14,132 bases of DNA from Pseudomonadota bacterium. Lineage in GTDB: Bacteria > Pseudomonadota > Alphaproteobacteria > Reyranellales > Reyranellaceae. Under the pieces are notes generated by a model. It saw only the letters and a program-made list of their open reading frames with translations. It searched no databases and was not told where the DNA came from. The stretch is taken from assembly GCA_023436825.1 (NCBI GenBank), contig JAEZHS010000628.1, forward strand, positions 1 to 14,132, given 5' to 3'. A program made the translations under genes and the position numbers. Positions 1 to 7,680 of the stretch are shown piece after piece. The first letter of the stretch is position 1; each line of letters begins with the position of its first letter.

Positions 1-1155
1 AAGTTCTCGGCGATCGGCGCCACCGCCATCGTCATGGACGCGACCAACGGCGAGGTCCTCGCCATGGCCTCGCTGCCGACCTACGATCCCAACTCGGCCA
101 AGACCATCACCAACGAGGCGCTGTTCAATCGCGCCACGCTCGGCGTCTACGAGCAGGGTTCGACCTTCAAGATCTTCAATACCGCGATGGCGCTCGACAC
201 CGGCCGGGTGACCCTGAACTCGGTGTTCGACGCCACCTCGCCGATCAAGATCGACCGCTTCACCATCAACGACGACCATGCGCAGCGCCGGCCGCTCACC
301 GTCCCGGAGCTGTTCAAGTACTCGTCCAACATCGCCTCGGCCAAGATGGCGGTCGAGATGGGCACCGAGACGCAGAAGGCCTTCTTCGACAGGATCGGAT
401 TCCTGAAGCCGCTCACCACCCAGCTCACCGAGCTGGCGGCGCCGCTCTATCCGCGCAACTGGATGAAGATCAACACCATGACCATCGCCTTCGGCCATGG
501 CATCTCGGTGACGCCGCTGCACCTGGCGACCGGCTCGGCCGCCGTGGTCAATGGCGGCATTCTGCATTCGCCCAGCCTGGTCAAGCGCAACGCGGCCAGC
601 GATCCCGGACGCCGCATCATCCAGCAGAAGACCTCGGTGATGATGCGTCAGCTGCTGCGCCTCAACGCCGTCGAGGGCACCGGCAAGAACGCCGACGTCC
701 CGGGCTACGAGGTCGGTGGCAAGACCGGCACGGCCGAGAAGCCGTCGCGCGGCGGCTACCGCCAAAAAGCCCTAATCAGCTCGTTCGTTGGGGCGTTTCC
801 GATGAACGATCCGAAGTTCATCATCCTGGTGTCGATCGACGAGCCCAAGGGTACGAAGGACACCTACGGCTATGCGACGGCGGGCTGGGTGGCGGCTCCT
901 TCGGTGAAGGTCATCATCGAGGGGATGGCATCGCTCTACGGCATCCTGCCGGGCGACCTGAAGCAGGGCCTGCCGCCCATCGAGATCGCGTCGACGCCCG
1001 TGCCGGCGCCGGTGTCGCCGCCGCAGTTCGTGCCGGCGAGCGCCCGCCACCATCGTGGTGTCCAGGAACAGCGTAAGGCTCTGCCGGTACGGCCCGGCCC
1101 CAACCAGGCTGCGGCCGCACCCCCAACCGGAGTGCGTCGCGTTGCTGCTGAGTGA
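1..1155 (+). CDS. ftsI: Peptidoglycan D,D-transpeptidase FtsI (PBP3), 3' part
   Basis: This class B penicillin-binding protein cross-links septal peptidoglycan in the periplasm together with FtsW. The frame is open from base 1, so the N-terminus, membrane anchor and pedestal domain lie upstream; 384 residues are present. All three transpeptidase motifs are visible in order: SxxK as GSTFK, with the acyl-accepting Ser at bases 160-162; SxN as SSN at 322-330; and KTG as GGKTGTAEK, with Lys at 721-723. The fold ends near codon 320. A Pro/Ala/Arg-rich tail of roughly 60 residues follows (about 973-1152), probably disordered and cytologically undefined. The stop at 1153-1155 lies inside the start region of murE. 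The SEDS partner gene ftsW lies in the same operon, which supports the divisome form rather than elongation-specific PBP2. Confidence 0.95.
   Translation, partial: KFSAIGATAIVMDATNGEVLAMASLPTYDPNSAKTITNEALFNRATLGVYEQGSTFKIFNTAMALDTGRVTLNSVFDATSPIKIDRFTINDDHAQRRPLTVPELFKYSSNIASAKMAVEMGTETQKAFFDRIGFLKPLTTQLTELAAPLYPRNWMKINTMTIAFGHGISVTPLHLATGSAAVVNGGILHSPSLVKRNAASDPGRRIIQQKTSVMMRQLLRLNAVEGTGKNADVPGYEVGGKTGTAEKPSRGGYRQKALISSFVGAFPMNDPKFIILVSIDEPKGTKDTYGYATAGWVAAPSVKVIIEGMASLYGILPGDLKQGLPPIEIASTPVPAPVSPPQFVPASARHHRGVQEQRKALPVRPGPNQAAAAPPTGVRRVAAE
1129..1132 (+). promoter_or_regulatory. Ribosome binding site favouring the TTG start of murE
   Basis: A GGAG lies inside the ftsI tail, nine bases before the TTG at 1142. 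The in-frame ATG at 1160 has only weak GAG/GTGAG sequence ahead of it. With the TTG start the protein opens MLLSELM, close to the usual MurE opening (a short helix of the type M-x-L-S-x-L). This site and the family pattern together favour TTG, but the choice is an inference. Confidence 0.5.
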
Positions 1156-2659
1156 GCTGATGCGGGCAAGCGCCGCCCCCTCCGGCCCTTCGGGCCACCT
1201 CCCCCATCAGACGGGGGAGGGTCGGGGAGGGGGGAGCGATCCAGCCCTCGCCGGCCTGACCCTCGATTCACGCAAGGTCAGGCCTGGCTTCCTGTTCGCC
1301 GCCCTGGCCGGCAACCGGCAGGACGGCGCGGCCTTCGTCGCCGATGCGGTGAAGCGCGGCGCGGTCGCCATCCTGGCCGCTCCCGACGCCAGCCTGCCGC
1401 CGCTCGATCCGTCGATCGTCGTGGTGCGCGACGCCAATCCGCGCCGGCGCGTGGCGCTGATGGCGGCGGCCTTTGCCGGTGCGCAGCCGGCGTCGATCGC
1501 GGCGGTGACCGGCACCAACGGCAAGTCTTCGACTGTCCATTTCGTTCGCCACATCTGGGCGAGCCTCGGGCTGCAGGCGGCGAGCGTGGGCACGCTCGGC
1601 ATCTTCTCGCCTGGCCTGACGCGCGAAGCCGGCCTCACCACGCCCGATCCGGTGCAGCTCCACGAGGACCTTGCGATCCTGGCGCGCCAGGGCGTCACGC
1701 ACCTCGCCATCGAGGCGTCGAGCCACGGACTCGACCAGCATCGGCTCGATGGCCTTCGGCTTTCCGCCGCCTGCTTCACCAACCTGACGCACGAGCATCT
1801 CGACTATCACGCCTCGATGGAGACCTACTTCGCGGCCAAGGCGCGGCTGTTCGACAGCCTGCTGCCGGAAAGCGGCACGGCGGTGATCAATGCCGACAGC
1901 GACCGCGCCCAGGCGCTGATGGCGATCTGCGCACGTCGTGGCGTGCGCTGCTGGACCTACGGCGCCAAGGGCCGCGAGTTCCGCCTGCTCAAGGACCAGG
2001 CGACGTCGGCCGGCCAGCACCTGGCGGTCGAGATTCTGGGCGAGCTGCACGGCATCGACCTGCCCCTGGTCGGCAGCTTCCAGGCCTCCAATGCGCTGGG
2101 CGCGCTGGCGCTCGCGGTGGCGACCGGCGGCGATGTCGGCCACTCGGTCGAGGCTCTCGGCAGCGTGACCGGCGCGCCGGGCCGGCTGCAGCTCGTCGCG
2201 CGCCATCGCACCGGCGCCAACGTCTATGTCGACTATGCCCACAAGCCCGAGGCGCTGGAGACGGTCCTCGCGACCTTGCGGCCCTTCGCCCGCGGCCGGC
2301 TGGTCGTGGTGTTCGGTTGCGGTGGCGATCGCGACCGCGCCAAGCGGCCGGTGATGGGCGAGATCGCCACGCGCCTCGCCGATCTCACGCTGGTCACCGA
2401 CGACAATCCGCGCAGCGAGGAGCCCGAGGAGATCCGCGCCGAGATCATGCGCGGCATCCCGGCCGACCGGCGCAACTGGATCGAGGTGCGCGACGGCCGG
2501 CATGCCGCCATCGAGCGTGGCATGGCCTCGCTCAGGAGCAAGGACGACCTGCTGCTGATCGCGGGCAAGGGCCACGAGACCGGCCAGACCATCAAGGGTG
2601 TGACGCACCCCTTCGACGATGCCGAGGTGGCGCGCGAGTTCGCCGAGGCGGTGTCGTGA
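1142..2659 (+). CDS. murE: UDP-MurNAc-L-Ala-D-Glu:meso-diaminopimelate ligase MurE
   Basis: This cytoplasmic ATP-dependent ligase adds the third stem residue to UDP-MurNAc-dipeptide. From TTG 1142 it has 505 residues. Domain 1 has the LDSR segment at residues 41-44. The ATP loop GTNGKSS is at 124-130, a YVDYAHKPEALE segment marks the later part of the central domain, and DNPR is at 421-424. DNPR is the meso-diaminopimelate signature, so this is not an L-Lys enzyme. Start choice: in-frame starts are GTG 1055/1058 (overlap with ftsI too long), TTG 1142 (good ribosome site, family-like N-terminus, 14-base overlap with ftsI) and ATG 1160 (499 residues). No ATG, GTG or TTG lies between the repeat at 1176-1233 and LDSR, so the repeat must be translated. 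It adds about 19-20 residues (roughly 12-31, Gly/Pro/His-rich). The last codon overlaps the murF start as GTGA. Confidence 0.95.
   Translation: MLLSELMRASAAPSGPSGHLPHQTGEGRGGGSDPALAGLTLDSRKVRPGFLFAALAGNRQDGAAFVADAVKRGAVAILAAPDASLPPLDPSIVVVRDANPRRRVALMAAAFAGAQPASIAAVTGTNGKSSTVHFVRHIWASLGLQAASVGTLGIFSPGLTREAGLTTPDPVQLHEDLAILARQGVTHLAIEASSHGLDQHRLDGLRLSAACFTNLTHEHLDYHASMETYFAAKARLFDSLLPESGTAVINADSDRAQALMAICARRGVRCWTYGAKGREFRLLKDQATSAGQHLAVEILGELHGIDLPLVGSFQASNALGALALAVATGGDVGHSVEALGSVTGAPGRLQLVARHRTGANVYVDYAHKPEALETVLATLRPFARGRLVVVFGCGGDRDRAKRPVMGEIATRLADLTLVTDDNPRSEEPEEIRAEIMRGIPADRRNWIEVRDGRHAAIERGMASLRSKDDLLLIAGKGHETGQTIKGVTHPFDDAEVAREFAEAVS
1176..1233. repeat. Palindromic repeat element inserted within the murE reading frame
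   Basis: The 58 bases form a nested palindrome. The outer arms 1176-1183 (CCCCCTCC) and 1226-1233 (GGAGGGGG) are perfect complements. Inside are two hairpins: 1184-1188 with 1192-1196 (GGCCC/GGGCC, 3-base loop), and 1198-1205 with 1213-1220 (CCTCCCCC/GGGGGAGG, 7-base loop). The result is a three-way junction in RNA or a cruciform in DNA. From memory, this C-rich/G-rich architecture resembles dispersed intergenic palindromes of alphaproteobacteria. Here it sits in coding sequence, in an open frame, encoding low-complexity residues absent from ordinary MurE. No second copy was noticed in the window. Alternative: chance low-complexity sequence, unlikely given three perfect stems. Confidence 0.8.
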
Positions 2660-4059
2660 GCGCGCTGTGGACCTCCGGTGAACTGGCCCAGGCGCTCGGC
2701 GTAGCCATCGCCGTGCCTTTCGAGGCCACTGGCGTCACCTTCGACAGCCGTGCCGTGACGGCGGGCGACCTGTTCTTTGCCCTGAAAGGCGAGACGACCG
2801 ACGGCCATGGCTTCGTGCCCGAGGCGATGAAGCGCGGCGCCGCCGCGGCGGTCGTGTCGGGCGATGTCGAGAATGTCGGCGGCACGCTGATCCGCGTGCC
2901 CGACACCATGAAGGCGCTGGAGAGTCTCGGTCGCGCCGCCCGCCGGCGCAGCCCGGCCCGCATCGCCAGCGTCACCGGCTCGGTCGGCAAGACCAGCACC
3001 AAGGACGCGCTCCGCGCCATGCTGTCGGTCCAGGCGCCGACCTCGGCCAGCGCCGCGTCGTTCAACAACCACGTCGGCGTGCCCATCAGCCTGGCGCGCC
3101 TGCCGCGCGAGGCGCGCTACGGCGTGTTCGAGATCGGCATGAACCATCCCGGCGAGATCGAGCCACTGGCCCGCCAGGTCGAGGCCCATGTCGGCGTCGT
3201 GACCAATGTCGGGCCGGTCCATATCGGCTTCATGGGTTCGGAGGAGGCGATTGCCGACGAGAAGGCCTGCCTGTTCGCCGGCATGGCCCCGGATGCAGCC
3301 GCCGTGCTCAATCGCGACAGCCGCCACTACGAACGCCTCGCCGGTCGTGCTCGGCATTTCGGCGTATCGCGCATTGTGGGATTCGGCCGCAGCGAGAGCG
3401 CGGACGCGCGGCTTCTCTCCTGCGACCTGCAGGATTCAGGTAGCGATGTTGTCGCCTTGATCCATGGCCGGCGCATCGAGTATCGGCTTGGCGCGGCGGG
3501 CGAGCATTGGGTGCTGAACAGCATTGCGGCGCTCGCCGTCGTCGAGGCGCTGGGTGCAGATGTCGTGCAGGCGGCAGCAACGCTTGCGGGGGTATCTGCC
3601 TCACCGGGACGCGGCGCGCGGCGGATCCTGAAGCTCGGCAGCGGCACGGTCGAGCTCCTGGACGAGAGCTACAACGGCAACCCGGTGTCGGTGCGTGCCA
3701 TGCTCGCCGTGCTGGCGCGCACGGAGCCGGCCAAGGGCGGCCGCCGATTGCTGGCGCTGGGCGACATGCGCGAGCTGGGCGACGGCGCCGACGCCTATCA
3801 CGCCGGGCTTGCCGATGCAGTGTCGGCCAGCGGCGCAACGCAGGTCTTCCTGTGCGGACCGCACATGCGGGCGCTGTGGGACAAGCTCGCGCCGTCGCAG
3901 CGCGGCGTGCATCGGCCGGACTCGGCTTCGCTTGCCGGCGAGGTCGCGGCGGCACTGAAGGCAGGGGATGTGATCGCGGTGAAGGGTTCGTTGGGTTCGA
4001 AAATGAAGATTGTCGTCGACGCCATCCTGGCGGCCAGCGGCGGCGAGGCGGGACGCTAG
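2656..4059 (+). CDS. murF: UDP-MurNAc-tripeptide:D-Ala-D-Ala ligase MurF
   Basis: This cytoplasmic ligase attaches D-Ala-D-Ala to UDP-MurNAc-tripeptide, completing the soluble precursor. It has 467 residues. The N-terminal domain has the FDSRAV and DLFFALKGE segments, the ATP loop GSVGKTS is at residues 108-114, a central EIGMNHPGEI segment follows, and the C-terminal domain carries the DESYNGNP motif typical of MurF. The GTG start at 2656 overlaps the murE stop as GTGA and has GAGG seven bases ahead (2645-2648). The protein then opens MSALWTSGELA, a normal MurF beginning. Longer upstream starts would run through murE in another frame. Bases of about 3330-3620 use a looser codon set than neighbouring genes, probably because this is a variable inter-domain part. 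The TAG stop abuts the mraY ATG with no gap. Confidence 0.96.
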   Translation: MSALWTSGELAQALGVAIAVPFEATGVTFDSRAVTAGDLFFALKGETTDGHGFVPEAMKRGAAAAVVSGDVENVGGTLIRVPDTMKALESLGRAARRRSPARIASVTGSVGKTSTKDALRAMLSVQAPTSASAASFNNHVGVPISLARLPREARYGVFEIGMNHPGEIEPLARQVEAHVGVVTNVGPVHIGFMGSEEAIADEKACLFAGMAPDAAAVLNRDSRHYERLAGRARHFGVSRIVGFGRSESADARLLSCDLQDSGSDVVALIHGRRIEYRLGAAGEHWVLNSIAALAVVEALGADVVQAAATLAGVSASPGRGARRILKLGSGTVELLDESYNGNPVSVRAMLAVLARTEPAKGGRRLLALGDMRELGDGADAYHAGLADAVSASGATQVFLCGPHMRALWDKLAPSQRGVHRPDSASLAGEVAAALKAGDVIAVKGSLGSKMKIVVDAILAASGGEAGR

Positions 4060-5148
4060 ATGTTCTACAACCTCCTTTATCCGCTGGCGGACGTCTTCAC
4101 CCCGTTCAACCTGTTCCGCTACCTGACGTTCCGGTCGATCGCGGCCTTCCTGACGGCGTTGGTGCTGAGCTTCCTGATCGGCGGCGGCCTGATCCGCTGG
4201 CTGCGCAGCAAGCAGGCACAGGGTCAGCCGATCCGCAGCGACGGCCCGGCCACCCACCTCACCAAGAAAGGCACGCCCACCATGGGCGGGCTCCTGATCC
4301 TGATCACGCTGACGGTGGCGACGCTGCTGTGGGCTGACCTCACCAACCGCTATGTCTGGATCGTCCTCGCCATCACCCTGGCCTTCGGCGCGGTCGGCTT
4401 CTGGGACGACTATCTCAAGGTCACCAAGAAGAACCCCAAGGGCGTGCCGGGCAAGTTCAAGCTCGGCATCTCGGTCGCGGTGGCCGCCATCGCCGCCTAC
4501 CTGATTGCCCAGGCCTCGCCGTCGTCCCTGCGCTACATGATGGCGCTGCCGTTCCTGAAGGACGTGCTGCTGCCGTTGGGCCTGGTCGGCTTCCTCGCCT
4601 TCTCGGTCGTGGTGATGGTCGGCGCCTCCAACGCCGTCAACCTGACCGACGGTCTCGACGGCCTCGCCATCGGCCCGGTGATCATGGCCTCGGCGGTGTT
4701 CGGCCTGATCGCCTACATCGTCGGCAATACCATCCTCACCAACTACCTCTATCTCCATCACGTGCCGCGCTCGGGCGAGCTTGCCGTGCTGCTGGCCGCC
4801 ATGATCGGCGCAGGCCTGGGCTTCCTGTGGTTCAATGCGCCGCCGGCCATGGTGTTCATGGGCGACACCGGATCGCTCGCCATCGGCGGCGCGCTGGGCG
4901 CGGTCGCCGTCGTCACCAAGCACGAGATCGTGCTGGCGATCGTGGGCGGCCTGTTCGTGCTCGAGACGGTGTCGGTGATCGTGCAGGTCCTGTCCTTCAA
5001 GTGGACCGGGCGCCGCGTCTTCCGCATGGCGCCGCTGCACCATCACTTCGAGCAGAAGGGCTGGGCCGAGCCCACCATCGTCTTCCGCTTCTGGATCATC
5101 GCCGCCATCCTGGCGATGGCCGGCCTCGCCACCCTGAAGCTGAGGTGA
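4060..5148 (+). CDS. mraY: Phospho-MurNAc-pentapeptide translocase MraY
   Basis: This polytopic inner-membrane enzyme transfers phospho-MurNAc-pentapeptide from UDP to undecaprenyl phosphate, making lipid I. It has 362 residues with multiple hydrophobic segments, consistent with the ten-helix family topology. Family motifs are all present: the Asp pair in WDDY (residues 116-117), NLTDGLDG with Asp 197 and 200, MGDTGS with Asp 269, and the PLHHHFE histidine cluster at 327-329. The catalytic aspartates and the Mg2+ ligand are therefore intact. The ATG directly follows the murF TAG, and GGGA at 4050-4053 lies six bases before it. The product feeds MurG, encoded three genes downstream. Confidence 0.97.
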   Translation: MFYNLLYPLADVFTPFNLFRYLTFRSIAAFLTALVLSFLIGGGLIRWLRSKQAQGQPIRSDGPATHLTKKGTPTMGGLLILITLTVATLLWADLTNRYVWIVLAITLAFGAVGFWDDYLKVTKKNPKGVPGKFKLGISVAVAAIAAYLIAQASPSSLRYMMALPFLKDVLLPLGLVGFLAFSVVVMVGASNAVNLTDGLDGLAIGPVIMASAVFGLIAYIVGNTILTNYLYLHHVPRSGELAVLLAAMIGAGLGFLWFNAPPAMVFMGDTGSLAIGGALGAVAVVTKHEIVLAIVGGLFVLETVSVIVQVLSFKWTGRRVFRMAPLHHHFEQKGWAEPTIVFRFWIIAAILAMAGLATLKLR

Positions 5149-5152
5149 GGGG

Positions 5153-6556
5153 ATGATCGATCTCGGCATCCTGAAAGGTTCGTCCTTCGTCGTGCTGGGG
5201 CTGGCGCGCTCCGGCCTGGCGACCGGACGCGCCTTGAAGGCGGCCGGTATCGACCACACCTGCTGGGACGACAGCGCCGCCTCGCGCGAGGCCGCGGCGG
5301 CTGCCGGACTGAACGTCGTCGACCCCGCGGGTATCGACTGGTCGCGCATCACCGCGCTGGTCATCAGCCCGGGTATTCCCAGCACCTTTCCCGAGCCGCA
5401 TCCCGTGGCCGCGGCGGCGCGCGCAGCCGGCAAGAGGATCATCTGCGACGTCGAGCTGCTGGCGCGCGCACAGGACAAGGCGAAGTACGTCGCCATCACC
5501 GGCACCAACGGCAAGTCGACGACGACGGCGCTGATCGGCCATATCCTCGGCCAGGCCGGCGTGCGCCGCGAGGTCGGCGGCAACATCGGCCGTGGCGCGC
5601 TCGACCTGGCGCCGCTGGGCGAGGGTGGCATCTACGTGCTCGAATTGTCGTCCTACCAGCTCGAATTGCTGGAGACGTTCCACGCCCATGTCGCGGTCTG
5701 GCTCAACATCACGCCCGACCATATCGATCGTCATGGCGATCTGGCGGGCTATGTCGCGGCCAAGGAGAACATCTTCGCCCGCCAGCAGGTCGGCGACTGC
5801 GCCGTGATCGGCGTCGACGACGAACCGTCGCGCGCCGTCTACGCCAAGCTGGCGACACGCGGCATCGCCACGGTGCCGGTGAAGCTTGAGACGCCGGTCG
5901 CCGGCGGCATTTCGTACCGCGCCGGCATGCTGATCGACGCCGACGGCTATGCCGTCGATTTCGCCGACGTGCCGACCCTGCCGGGCGACCACAATGCACA
6001 GAACGCCGCCTGCGCCTGGGCGACCTGCCGGTGGCTCAACGTGCCGCGCGAGCGGATCGTCGCGGGGCTGAAAACCTATCCCGGGCTGCCGCATCGCCAG
6101 GAGCGCGTCGCTTCCGTCGGCGCCGTCGTCTTCATCAACGACAGCAAGGCGACCAACGCCGACGCCACGGCGCGCGCGCTGTCGTCCTACCACGACATCT
6201 ACTGGATACTGGGCGGCCAGGCGAAGGAGGGTGGCGTGACGCCGCTCGAGCCATGGTTCGACCGCGTCCGCCATGCCTTCCTGATCGGCGAGGCGACCGA
6301 ACTGTTCGCCGGCCAGCTCGAGGGCAAGATCGCCTACAGCCGCTGCGGCGATCTCAAGTCGGCGCTGGACGCCGCGCATGAGCGCGCGCAGCGCGAGGCC
6401 CCCCATCTGAGTGGCGGGAGCGGTGCGGCGGTGGTTCTGCTGTCGCCGGCCTGCGCCTCGTGGGACCAGTGGAAGAGCTACGAGCACCGTGGCGATGCGT
6501 TCCGGGCCATGGCGCGCGCCCTGCCGGGGGCGCAGGTTTTGGGGAGAGCAGCGTGA
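5153..6556 (+). CDS. murD: UDP-MurNAc-L-Ala:D-Glu ligase MurD
   Basis: This cytoplasmic ligase adds D-glutamate to UDP-MurNAc-L-Ala. It has 467 residues. A Rossmann-like N-terminus (VLGLARSGLA) is followed by the ATP loop GTNGKST (residues 117-123), the central LELSSYQLE and NITPDHIDRHG motifs, and a C-terminal domain with NDSKATNADAT and LLSPACASWDQ. The usual Phe-rich form of that last motif is here Trp-rich (SWDQW), a conservative change. A GAGGT at 5142-5146, overlapping the mraY stop, sits six bases before the ATG, which makes this the obvious start. The gap from mraY is only four bases. The stop overlaps the GTG start of ftsW. Confidence 0.97.
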   Translation: MIDLGILKGSSFVVLGLARSGLATGRALKAAGIDHTCWDDSAASREAAAAAGLNVVDPAGIDWSRITALVISPGIPSTFPEPHPVAAAARAAGKRIICDVELLARAQDKAKYVAITGTNGKSTTTALIGHILGQAGVRREVGGNIGRGALDLAPLGEGGIYVLELSSYQLELLETFHAHVAVWLNITPDHIDRHGDLAGYVAAKENIFARQQVGDCAVIGVDDEPSRAVYAKLATRGIATVPVKLETPVAGGISYRAGMLIDADGYAVDFADVPTLPGDHNAQNAACAWATCRWLNVPRERIVAGLKTYPGLPHRQERVASVGAVVFINDSKATNADATARALSSYHDIYWILGGQAKEGGVTPLEPWFDRVRHAFLIGEATELFAGQLEGKIAYSRCGDLKSALDAAHERAQREAPHLSGGSGAAVVLLSPACASWDQWKSYEHRGDAFRAMARALPGAQVLGRAA

Positions 6557-7680
6557 TCCAGGTACCCCGCGACGACCGCAGCGTGATCGGTCAATGGTGG
6601 TGGACCGTCGACCGTTGGTCGCTGGGCGCCATCCTGGGCATCATCGCCTTCGGCATCATGCTGACGCTCGCCGCCTCGCCGCCGGCTGCCGAGCGCATCG
6701 GCGCCGATCCCCTGGTCTTCGCCAAGCGCCAGTTCTTCTTCCTGCCCCTCGCCCTGACGCTGATGCTGGCCATCTCGCTCGCCTCGCCGCGCCACATCAG
6801 GCGGCTGGCGCTGGTGGTGTTCTGCGGCAGCGTGCTGTTGCTGGCGGCCACCTTCGTGATCGGCGTCGAGATCAAGGGCGCGCGCCGTTGGATCGCTGTG
6901 CCCGGCCTGTCGAGCGTGCAGCCTTCGGAGTTCGTGAAGCCCAGCCTGGCGGTGATCTCGGCCTGGCTGCTGGCGCAGAGCCGCGCCGAACGACGGGCGC
7001 CCGGTTACATCCTCTCGACCCTGCTTGTCGGCGGCGTGCTGGCGCTGCTGGTGATGCAGCCCGACCTCGGCATGAGCGTGGTGGTGGCGATGGTGTGGGC
7101 GGCACAGCTCTTCGTCGTCGGCCTGCCGATGTGGGTCGCGGCGTTCGGGGTGATCGGCGGCGCGGCGGGACTGGTCGGCGCCTACTTCACCTTCAGCCAC
7201 GTCCGCAGCCGCTTCGACCGCTTCCTCGATCCGTCGTCGGGCGACAACTACCAGGTCAACACCTCCCTGGAAGCCTTCATGAATGGCTCACTGTTCGGCC
7301 GTGGGCCGGGCGAGGGTACGGTGAAGGCCCAACTTCCCGACGCCCATACCGACTTCGTGATGGCGGTCGCGGGCGAGGAGTTCGGCCTGATCGTCTGCCT
7401 GATGATCCTGGCGCTGTTCGCCTTCGTCACCATGCGCTCGATGTCGCGCGCCTCGAAGGAAACCAGCCTGTTCATCACGCTGGCGGCCACCGGGCTTGCC
7501 GTGCAGTTCGGCCTGCAGGCCGCCATCAACATGGCCTCGACCATCCAGCTCATCCCGGCCAAGGGCATGACCCTGCCGTTCATCTCCTATGGCGGCTCCT
7601 CGGCGCTGGCGATGGCGATCTGCCTCGGCATGCTGCTGTCTCTGACGCGCGAGCATGCCGGCCTGAGGGAGGCGGTGTGA
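6553..7680 (+). CDS. ftsW: Septal peptidoglycan glycosyltransferase FtsW (SEDS family)
   Basis: This polytopic membrane protein polymerises lipid II at the septum as partner of FtsI. It has 375 residues. A short cytoplasmic N-terminus is followed by about ten hydrophobic segments. SEDS motifs visible are PSEFVKP (from residue 124), the large loop with DRFLDP and NYQVNTSLEAFMNG, then LPDAHTDFV (Asp 263 and Asp 267, the HTDF aspartate being the likely catalytic position in this family), and ISYGGSS near the C-terminus. The GTG at 6553 overlaps the murD TGA as GTGA and has GGAG six bases before it (6543-6546). An upstream in-frame start at 6460 would add sequence read from murD and is unlikely. 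Location beside the mur genes and ftsI supports FtsW over RodA. Confidence 0.95.
   Translation: MIQVPRDDRSVIGQWWWTVDRWSLGAILGIIAFGIMLTLAASPPAAERIGADPLVFAKRQFFFLPLALTLMLAISLASPRHIRRLALVVFCGSVLLLAATFVIGVEIKGARRWIAVPGLSSVQPSEFVKPSLAVISAWLLAQSRAERRAPGYILSTLLVGGVLALLVMQPDLGMSVVVAMVWAAQLFVVGLPMWVAAFGVIGGAAGLVGAYFTFSHVRSRFDRFLDPSSGDNYQVNTSLEAFMNGSLFGRGPGEGTVKAQLPDAHTDFVMAVAGEEFGLIVCLMILALFAFVTMRSMSRASKETSLFITLAATGLAVQFGLQAAINMASTIQLIPAKGMTLPFISYGGSSALAMAICLGMLLSLTREHAGLREAV

Noticed and set aside
1176..1233. The hairpins as an intrinsic transcription terminator between ftsI and murE.
   Set aside because: No T-run follows the stems on either strand, and the sequence lies within an open frame of an essential coupled gene, so termination here would be harmful. 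A repeat element is the better reading.
1207..2608. Minus-strand frames of 191 and 446 codons opposite murE.
   Set aside because: They are antisense shadows of a well-supported gene, without motifs or plausible initiation context.
3601..5631. A 676-codon open frame on the minus strand across murF, mraY and murD.
   Set aside because: It lies antisense to three genes with full motif support, and its translation is low-complexity His/Arg/Asp/Gly sequence, as expected from the reverse of GC-rich coding DNA.
6411..7679. The long upstream extension of the murG frame through ftsW, suggesting a 794-residue fusion.
   Set aside because: The extension is Arg/Pro/Gly-rich out-of-frame reading of ftsW. 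MurG has a proper start at 7680 with a good ribosome site and a family-typical N-terminus.
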